The notes under the pieces are model-generated. The model worked only from the letters and a program-made list of their open reading frames with translations, searched no databases and was not told where the DNA came from. The translations under genes and the position numbers were made by a program. A stretch of 64,000 bases of DNA from Nocardioides xinjiangensis (GTDB taxonomy: Bacteria > Actinomycetota > Actinomycetes > Propionibacteriales > Nocardioidaceae), in NCBI RefSeq assembly GCF_017916455.1, contig NZ_JAFMSY010000002.1, positions 434,001 through 498,000 of the forward strand, written 5' to 3'. Below are positions 58,600 through 64,000 of the stretch, piece after piece (position 1 is the first letter of the stretch; every line of letters starts with the position of its first letter).

Positions 58600-60639
58600 T
58601 CAGGACGCCGGGACGTCCCGCTCGATCTCGGCCAGCCACGCCGTGCCCTTGGCGTCGCTGGGCATTCGCCAGTCGCCGCGCGGGCTCATCGTGCCGCTCG
58701 GGCTGACCTTGGGCCCGTTGGGCAGCGCCGAGCGCTTGAACTGGTTGGCGAAGAAGCGGCGGACGAACACCTGCAGCCAGGTGCGCACCTCCTCGAGCGT
58801 GTACGCCACGCGCGCGTCCTCGGGGAAGCCGGGCGGCCACTCCCCCGACTCGACGTCCTTCCACGCGTGCCAGGCCAGGAAGGCGATCTTGCGCGGCCGG
58901 AAGCCGTGCCGCACCACCAGCGCCAGCGTGAAGTCCTGCAGGTTGTAGGGACCCACCGTGTCCTGAGTCGCCTGCGGCTTCTTGCCCTCCTCGATGGGCA
59001 CCAGCTCGGGGGTGATCTCCTGCTGGAGGATCTCCCTGAGGAGGTCGTTGGCCTCCTCGAGCTCGCCGTGGCTGATGACCCAGCGGATCAGGTGCTGCAC
59101 GAGCGTCTTGGGGACCCCGGCGTTGACGGTGTAGTGCGACATCTGGTCGCCGACGCCGTACGTGCACCACCCGAGCGCCAGCTCCGACAGGTCACCGGTG
59201 CCGACGACGATGCCGCCGCGCTGGTTGGCCAGCCGGAAGAGGTAGTCGTAGCGCAGCCCCGCCTGCACGTTCTCGAAGGTGACGTCGTAGACCTTCTCCC
59301 CGCGCGAGTAGGGGTGCCCCATGTCCGCCAGCATCTGCTCGGCCGCCGGGCGGATGTCGATCTCCTCGAAGGTGACGCCGAGCGCCTGCGACAGCCGGGT
59401 GGCGTACGACTTGGTGGTCGACCCGGTCGCGAAGCCGGGCATCGTGAACGCCAGCACGTCGCTGCGCGGACGGCCCAGCCGGTCCATCGCCTTGCACGCC
59501 ACGATCAGCGCGTGGGTGGAGTCGAGGCCGCCGCTCACGCCGATCACGGCCTTCGGCGTGCCGATCGACGACAGGCGTCGCTCGAGGCCGGAGACCTGGA
59601 TGTTGTAGGCCTCGTAGCAGTCGAGCTCGAGCCGCTCGGCGTCGTCGGGGACGAACGGGTAGCGGTCCACCTTGCGCAACAGGCCGATGTCGCCGGCGGG
59701 CGGCTCGAGCTGCCACTCCACCGTGCGGAACCGCTGGACGCGCTCGGCGTGGGTGCGGCGGTTGTCGTCGAAGGTGACCTGCCGCATCCGCTCCTGGCGG
59801 ATCAGGTCGAGGTCGACGTCGACCACGGTGCGCCGCGGACCGTCGGGGAACCGCTCGCTCTCCCCCAGCAGCGAGCCGCACTCGTAGACCATGGTCTGGC
59901 CGTCCCAGCTCAGGTCGGTCGTCGACTCGCCCTGGCCGGCTGCCGCATAGACGTACGCCGCCGCGCACCGCGAGCTCGCGCTGCGGACCAGCAGCCGACG
60001 GTCCTCCGCGCGGGCGATCGTGATCGGCGACCCGCTGAGGTTGACGAGCAGGGTCGCGCCCGCGAGGGCAGCCTCCGCGCTCGGCGGCACCGGCACCCAC
60101 AGGTCCTCGCAGACCTCGACGTGCATGTCGAGCCCCGGGACGTCGAGGCACCGGAAGATCAGGTCCGGTCCGAACCGGACGTCCTGCCCGGCGAGGGTCA
60201 CCCACTCGAGCTCGCGGTCGTCGCCCGGTGCGAACCACCGGCGCTCGTAGAACTCGCGGTAGTTGGGCAGGTAGGACTTCGGGGCGACGCCCAGGATCGA
60301 CCCGCGGTGCACGACGACCGCGCAGTTGAAGACCCGGTTGCCCTGCACCACCGGCGCGCCCACGACCAGCATCGTCATCAGGTCGGCGCTCGCCGCGACG
60401 ATCTCGGCGATCGCGTCCTCCACGCCCGCGAGCAAGGTGTCCTGGAGGAACAGGTCGTCGGCCGAGTAGCCGGTCAGGCCCAGCTCGGGGAACACCGCGA
60501 CAGCGACGTGGTCGTCGTGGCAGGCCCGCGCCTGCTCGATGACGGCCGCCGCGTTCGCGGCCGGGTCGGCGAGGTGCACGGGCAGCGTGCAGGCCGCGAT
60601 GCGGGCGAATCCCTGGGCATAGGCGGAGTAGAAGTCCAC
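58600..60639 (-). CDS. nadE: glutamine-dependent NAD+ synthetase
   Basis: A 679-residue two-domain enzyme that makes NAD from deamido-NAD using glutamine. The N-terminal nitrilase-like glutaminase has AVAVFPELGLTGYSADDLF (Glu), KSYLPNYREFYERR (Lys) and the Cys in EVCEDLWVP. The C-terminal synthetase has the PP-loop GVSGGLDSTHALIV near residue 366 and later FTMPGFATGSTTKSYA. Length fits the mycobacterial-type single-chain enzyme. GTG 60639 is used. Its stop lies eight bases after the last palindrome of array B. Confidence 0.93.
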   Translation of the reverse strand: MDFYSAYAQGFARIAACTLPVHLADPAANAAAVIEQARACHDDHVAVAVFPELGLTGYSADDLFLQDTLLAGVEDAIAEIVAASADLMTMLVVGAPVVQGNRVFNCAVVVHRGSILGVAPKSYLPNYREFYERRWFAPGDDRELEWVTLAGQDVRFGPDLIFRCLDVPGLDMHVEVCEDLWVPVPPSAEAALAGATLLVNLSGSPITIARAEDRRLLVRSASSRCAAAYVYAAAGQGESTTDLSWDGQTMVYECGSLLGESERFPDGPRRTVVDVDLDLIRQERMRQVTFDDNRRTHAERVQRFRTVEWQLEPPAGDIGLLRKVDRYPFVPDDAERLELDCYEAYNIQVSGLERRLSSIGTPKAVIGVSGGLDSTHALIVACKAMDRLGRPRSDVLAFTMPGFATGSTTKSYATRLSQALGVTFEEIDIRPAAEQMLADMGHPYSRGEKVYDVTFENVQAGLRYDYLFRLANQRGGIVVGTGDLSELALGWCTYGVGDQMSHYTVNAGVPKTLVQHLIRWVISHGELEEANDLLREILQQEITPELVPIEEGKKPQATQDTVGPYNLQDFTLALVVRHGFRPRKIAFLAWHAWKDVESGEWPPGFPEDARVAYTLEEVRTWLQVFVRRFFANQFKRSALPNGPKVSPSGTMSPRGDWRMPSDAKGTAWLAEIERDVPAS

Positions 60640-60814
60640 GGCGTCACTCTAGGGACCGCCGCATCGCCACGTGTGCCTCCCTCCGGGCGGTCGGTCGGGC
60701 ACGGGGCCGGGCTCGACCGCGGGCTCGCGCATCCTCGGGTCGCCCACGACGACCGGTCCGCGAGCGGCGGAAAAGGTGGGGACGAGTTGCCGTGGCGCGT
60801 CCTACGGTGCGGTC

Positions 60815-61702
60815 ATGGCCCTCGACATCAGCCCCTGCTCCACCGACGAGGACCTCGAGGCCTGGCGTCGGGTGCGGATCGCGGTGGTCCCCTACGAGCG
60901 CACGCAGTCCGTCGCGGAGCTGCGGGCCGCCGACACCCCCGAGCGACTGCTGGTCCTCGCTCGCGAGGACGGCGTGGTCGTCGGCTCGGGGATGGCCAAC
61001 CGGTCCGACCTGGCCGGATCGGGCAGCGTCGCCCCGCGCGTCCTGCCCGAGCACCGGCGCCGCGGCGTCGGCACCGCGCTCCTGCAGCGCCTGGTCCAGC
61101 ACGTGGAGGGCCTCGGCTACCCGATGCTGCGTGCCGGCGCGGACGACGAGGGGTCCCTGGCGTTCGGGCGGCGTGCCGGTTTCGCCGAGGTCAACCGGGA
61201 GGTGGAGCAGACGTTCCGCATCGAGGGGCCGGTCGAGGTGTCCCCGGTGCCGGACGGCATCGAGGTGGTCACGGCCGAGGAACGCCCCGGCCTGTGGGAG
61301 GCGGCCTACGAGCGCTTCGGGCGCGAGGCGCTGGCCGGCTTCGCCGTCGACACGCCGCTCGACGTCACGCCGCAGGGCTGGGTGCAGTCGTGGCGCGTCG
61401 ACCCGACGTTCCTCGCCCTCCACGACGGCGAGGTCGTCGGGTGCGCCGGCCTCGGGCTCGACCCCGACCAGCCGGACCGCGCGGAGAACGGTCTCACCGC
61501 CGTGCGCGGCGACTGGCGTGGCCGCGGCCTCGCCGTGCACCTCAAGCAGGTCGCCCTCGCCTGGGCCGCCGACCACGGGGTCCACGAGGTCTACACGTGG
61601 ACCCAGGACGGCAACGCCGCCATGCGCGCCCTCAACACCCGGCTGGGCTACGCGACGACGAGGGTCGGTGTCCAGCTGGCCCGCCCCGTCCACCCGGGCT
61701 GA
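60815..61702 (+). CDS. double GNAT acetyltransferase
   Basis: A 295-residue protein with two GCN5-type domains. The first (about 1-140) has VAPRVLPEHRRRGVGTALL and FGRRAGFAEVNREVE. The second (about 150-295) has LTAVRGDWRGRGLAVHLKQ and ALNTRLGYATTRVGVQL. Both acetyl-CoA loops look intact. The architecture is shared with mycothiol synthase, but the sequence is of the general double-GNAT type, so the substrate is not assigned. TACGGT ends six bases before the ATG (leaderless). Confidence 0.85.
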   Translation: MALDISPCSTDEDLEAWRRVRIAVVPYERTQSVAELRAADTPERLLVLAREDGVVVGSGMANRSDLAGSGSVAPRVLPEHRRRGVGTALLQRLVQHVEGLGYPMLRAGADDEGSLAFGRRAGFAEVNREVEQTFRIEGPVEVSPVPDGIEVVTAEERPGLWEAAYERFGREALAGFAVDTPLDVTPQGWVQSWRVDPTFLALHDGEVVGCAGLGLDPDQPDRAENGLTAVRGDWRGRGLAVHLKQVALAWAADHGVHEVYTWTQDGNAAMRALNTRLGYATTRVGVQLARPVHPG

Positions 61703-61755
61703 GGCACCCTTTCGGGCACTGTCACCCGACGTCCGACGCGCCGTAGCGTCAGAGG

Positions 61756-62988
61756 GTGCGCCCCACCCCTCGCACCACCCCGCGCCCCCCGTCCACCGCT
61801 CCGGCCCCTCGGCGCGCCGCGCTCGCCGTGTCCCTCGCCGCGCTGGCCGGGAGCCTGTTCGCCGGCCTGCCGACCTCGGCGGCCCAACCCGCGCCGGCGA
61901 CCACCGCCGCTCCCGGCGCGACGGTCGCGCCGGCCGGCCGGTCGGCCGCGCAGGCGCCCGTCCTGCGGGTGCGCACGGTCGCCCGCCGCCTCGCGCACCC
62001 GTGGGACGTCCAGCAGGCGCCGGGCGGGCGGCTCGTCGTCTCCGAGCGCGACCGCGCCCGCCTCAGCGTCGTACGCAAGGGGAAGCGGCGCACGCTCGCC
62101 AACCTGAGGCGGTCGGTCTGGGTGTCCGGCGAGACCGGCCTGCTGTCCCTCGCGGTCGACCCCGGGTCGCGCACGCTGTGGGCCTGCCACGGCGCCACCC
62201 GCCGAGGTCGCCACGAGGTGCGGGTGACGCGCTGGCGGGTCGACCGCGCCTGGCGCCGCCTGTCCCACCGCGCCGTGGTGCTCGGCGGGATCCCCGCGAC
62301 CTCCGGCCGCCACGGCGGCTGCCGCCTGCTGCTCGACCGCGACAGCGACGCGCTGCTCATCGGCACCGGTGACGCCGCCGTCGGGACCCATCCGCGCGAC
62401 CTCGACTCGCTCGGCGGCAAGGTGCTGCGCGTGCACCGCCGCACCGGCGCGGCGATGCCCGACAACCCCTTCGCCGGCGCCAGCGGCAAGCGGCGGTTCG
62501 TGTGGACCTACGGCCACCGCAACGTGCAGGGGCTGGCCCAGCGCGCCGACGGGTCGGTGTGGTCGGTCGAGCACGGCAGCTACCGCGACGACGAGGTCAA
62601 CCGTCTCGTGCCGGGCGGCGACTACGGCTGGAACCCGGTGCCCGGCTACGACGAGTCCGTCCCGATGACCGACCACTCCCTGCCCGGCGAGCAGCAGGCG
62701 GCCGCCTGGTCCTCCGGGAGGCCGACGATCGCGACGTCCGGCGCCGCGTGGGTGAGCGGCGCGCAGTGGGGCAGCCTCGACGGCACCCTCGCCGTGGCGG
62801 CGCTCAAGGGCTCGCGCGTGGTCTTCATGCGCTTCGACCGCGACGGTGTGCTCCGGGACGTGGTCCGGCCGCGGCGGCTCACCGGCCTGGGCCGGCTGCG
62901 CTCGGTCACCAGCGCACGCAACGGCGACCTGCTCGTGACGACTGACAACGGCGCCCGCGACCGGGTCCTGCGGGTGTCCCCGCGCTGA
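61756..62988 (+). CDS. PQQ-dependent sugar-dehydrogenase-like beta-propeller, secreted
   Basis: A 410-residue exported protein. A long basic N-region and hydrophobic signal (ALAVSLAALAGSLFAGLPTSA) without a lipobox are followed by a six-bladed propeller of the soluble aldose-sugar-dehydrogenase type: HPWDVQQAPGGRLVVSERD, GETGLLSLAVDP, LLIGTGDAAVG, DLDSLGGKVLRV, TYGHRNVQGLAQR and NPVPGYDESVPMTDHSLPG. PQQ or metal binding is usual for the fold; activity here is unproven. TAGCGT (61744-61749) ends six bases before the GTG. A tandem paralogue follows 72 bases later. Confidence 0.85.
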   Translation: MRPTPRTTPRPPSTAPAPRRAALAVSLAALAGSLFAGLPTSAAQPAPATTAAPGATVAPAGRSAAQAPVLRVRTVARRLAHPWDVQQAPGGRLVVSERDRARLSVVRKGKRRTLANLRRSVWVSGETGLLSLAVDPGSRTLWACHGATRRGRHEVRVTRWRVDRAWRRLSHRAVVLGGIPATSGRHGGCRLLLDRDSDALLIGTGDAAVGTHPRDLDSLGGKVLRVHRRTGAAMPDNPFAGASGKRRFVWTYGHRNVQGLAQRADGSVWSVEHGSYRDDEVNRLVPGGDYGWNPVPGYDESVPMTDHSLPGEQQAAAWSSGRPTIATSGAAWVSGAQWGSLDGTLAVAALKGSRVVFMRFDRDGVLRDVVRPRRLTGLGRLRSVTSARNGDLLVTTDNGARDRVLRVSPR

Positions 62989-63060
62989 CGCCATCCGTGC
63001 AAGGACACCCCCGAATCTGGGGTTGCCCGGTGGGCGCCGTGCGCCGCTAGCGTCGATGAC

Positions 63061-64000
63061 GTGCGCCTCCACCTTCGGACGACCCTGCTGCCCGTTGCCC
63101 TCGGCACCTCGCTCGCGCTGGCCCTGCCCGCGTGCAACGCCTCGGCCGGTCCCGATCCCCAGGCACGGACAGCGAGCTCGTCCCCGAAGGTCGGAGAACC
63201 GGCGGACGGGCGGTCCTCCGGGCGGTCCTCCGAGCGGTCTTCTGCGGCTCGAGGGCTGCGCGTGCGCGTCGTCGCGCGCGGCCTGGAGCACCCGTGGGAC
63301 GTCCAGCAGGCGCCCGGCGGACGGCTCGTCGTCTCCGAGCGCGACCGCGCCCGCATCAGCGTGGTCCGCAAGGGAAAGCGTCGCACCCTCGTGGACCTGT
63401 CCGGGCAGGTCCGGGTGGAGGGCGAGACCGGCCTGATGTCGCTCGCGGTGGACCGCAGGCGTCGGGTGGTATGGGCCTGCCACGGCGCTGCGGCGGGCAA
63501 CGCGTACGACGTTCGGGTGACCCGCCTGCGGGTCGACTCCCGGTGGCGCCGGGTCACGGGATCGCGGACGCTCATCGCCGGGTTCCCCGCCACCAGCGGC
63601 CGGCACGGCGGCTGCCGACTCCTCCTCGACCGCGTCGGGCCGGCGCTGCTCATCGGCACGGGCGACGCCGCCGTCGGCACCGTCCCGCAGGACCTCGACT
63701 CCCTGGGTGGCAAGGTGCTGCGGATACACCGGGACTCCGGTGCTGCCCTGCCGGGCAACCCATGGGCCTCCGCGGCGACTGCCCGCCGGTTCGTCCTGAC
63801 CTACGGCCACCGCAACGTCCAGGGCCTGGCGCAGCGCCGGGACGGGTCGTTGTGGTCGGTGGAGCACGGCCCGTCGGAGGACGACGAGGTCAACCGTCTC
63901 GTGGCCGGCGGCAACTACGGCTGGAACCCCGTGCCGGGATATGAGTCCTCAGTGCCGATGACCGACCACTCGCTGCCCGGGACCCAGGTCGACGCCCGGT
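63061..64000 (+). CDS. PQQ-dependent sugar-dehydrogenase-like lipoprotein, cut by window edge
   Basis: At least 313 residues of a tandem paralogue of the gene upstream. The N-terminus carries a lipobox (LALALPACNAS), so this copy should be membrane-anchored, unlike its neighbour. A Ser/Arg linker precedes the propeller: HPWDVQQAPGGRLVVSERD, GETGLMSLAVDR, TSGRHGGCRLLLDR, DLDSLGGKVLRI, TYGHRNVQGLAQR and VPMTDHSLPG. The C-terminus lies beyond base 64000. TAGCGT (63048-63053) ends seven bases before the GTG. Parts of the coding DNA are almost identical to the first copy. Confidence 0.85.
   Translation, partial: MRLHLRTTLLPVALGTSLALALPACNASAGPDPQARTASSSPKVGEPADGRSSGRSSERSSAARGLRVRVVARGLEHPWDVQQAPGGRLVVSERDRARISVVRKGKRRTLVDLSGQVRVEGETGLMSLAVDRRRRVVWACHGAAAGNAYDVRVTRLRVDSRWRRVTGSRTLIAGFPATSGRHGGCRLLLDRVGPALLIGTGDAAVGTVPQDLDSLGGKVLRIHRDSGAALPGNPWASAATARRFVLTYGHRNVQGLAQRRDGSLWSVEHGPSEDDEVNRLVAGGNYGWNPVPGYESSVPMTDHSLPGTQVDAR

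Noticed and set aside
58471..61746. A 1091-codon open frame on the plus strand
   Set aside because: It starts inside repeat array B and runs antisense to nadE. Its last part is a shifted frame of the GNAT gene.

Overview
The window is dense, very GC-rich DNA (roughly 70% or more by eye) with short gaps, many GTG starts, 4-base ATGA/GTGA gene overlaps and no rRNA or tRNA gene that I can see. The gene content (several GAF-ANTAR proteins, a SigB/SigF-type sigma factor, a PopR/ClgR-like regulator beside a clpP pair, Zur with an Azt-type zinc importer, a glnE-glnA2 pair, MSMEG_1061-type PPOX protein, DUF5995) points to a high-GC actinobacterium. Nocardioides or a close relative is my best guess, made from gene style only. 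The window looks like chromosome. The only stretch that stands out in composition is about 39.2-40.2 kb.

Layout. 1-18 kb is a stress and regulation region: four GAF-ANTAR regulators, a hemerythrin-esterase fusion, a YibE/F membrane protein, a zinc module (AztA/B/C, two AztD-like lipoproteins and the regulator Zur around a bidirectional Zur-type operator), a STAS protein, ChaB, a small ferritin-like protein, a sigma factor, and a popR-like gene with two clpP genes. 18-25 kb holds SelO, a CYTH-CHAD protein, a 5'-3' exonuclease behind a possible 10-codon leader, divergent hspR/hsp20, and a thiolase. 26-32 kb is a phosphate-scavenging run (PhoX, a phytase-like/GDPD fusion, a secreted EEP-family enzyme) behind a PHO-box-like repeat. 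32-39 kb has amino-acid enzymes, a secreted nuclease and cobalamin genes cobT, cobS and cobU, interrupted by an SDR. 39-45 kb is accessory: two unknown genes flanked by a 24-bp direct repeat, then a P-loop ATPase/HTH protein with an FAD enzyme and a DUF5995 protein. 45-54 kb holds a SatD-like operon with duplicated operators, glnE-glnA2 and an AbgB/AbgT-like pair. 54-58 kb holds a two-component system flanked by small exported proteins. 58-64 kb holds NAD synthetase, a double GNAT protein and tandem PQQ-type sugar dehydrogenases, the second cut by the window edge.

Regulation visible in the DNA. (i) Seven sites fit GNNT-N15/16-GGGTAC, the SigB-type promoter pattern of Streptomyces. They lie mostly before stress-type genes, around a sigma factor of that family. 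(ii) The same palindrome, GWTCCGC-N5-GCGGAWC, is centred 49 bases before the starts of both the popR-like gene and the clpP operon. (iii) The Zur-type site lies between the divergent zinc genes. (iv) Many genes have a TANNNT box ending 5-7 bases before the start codon, which suggests leaderless mRNAs.

The most unusual structures are two arrays of the same 50-bp palindrome (12.87-13.13 kb and 58.11-58.59 kb). One repeats every 61 bp and the other about every 72 bp. I cannot assign them to a known element.
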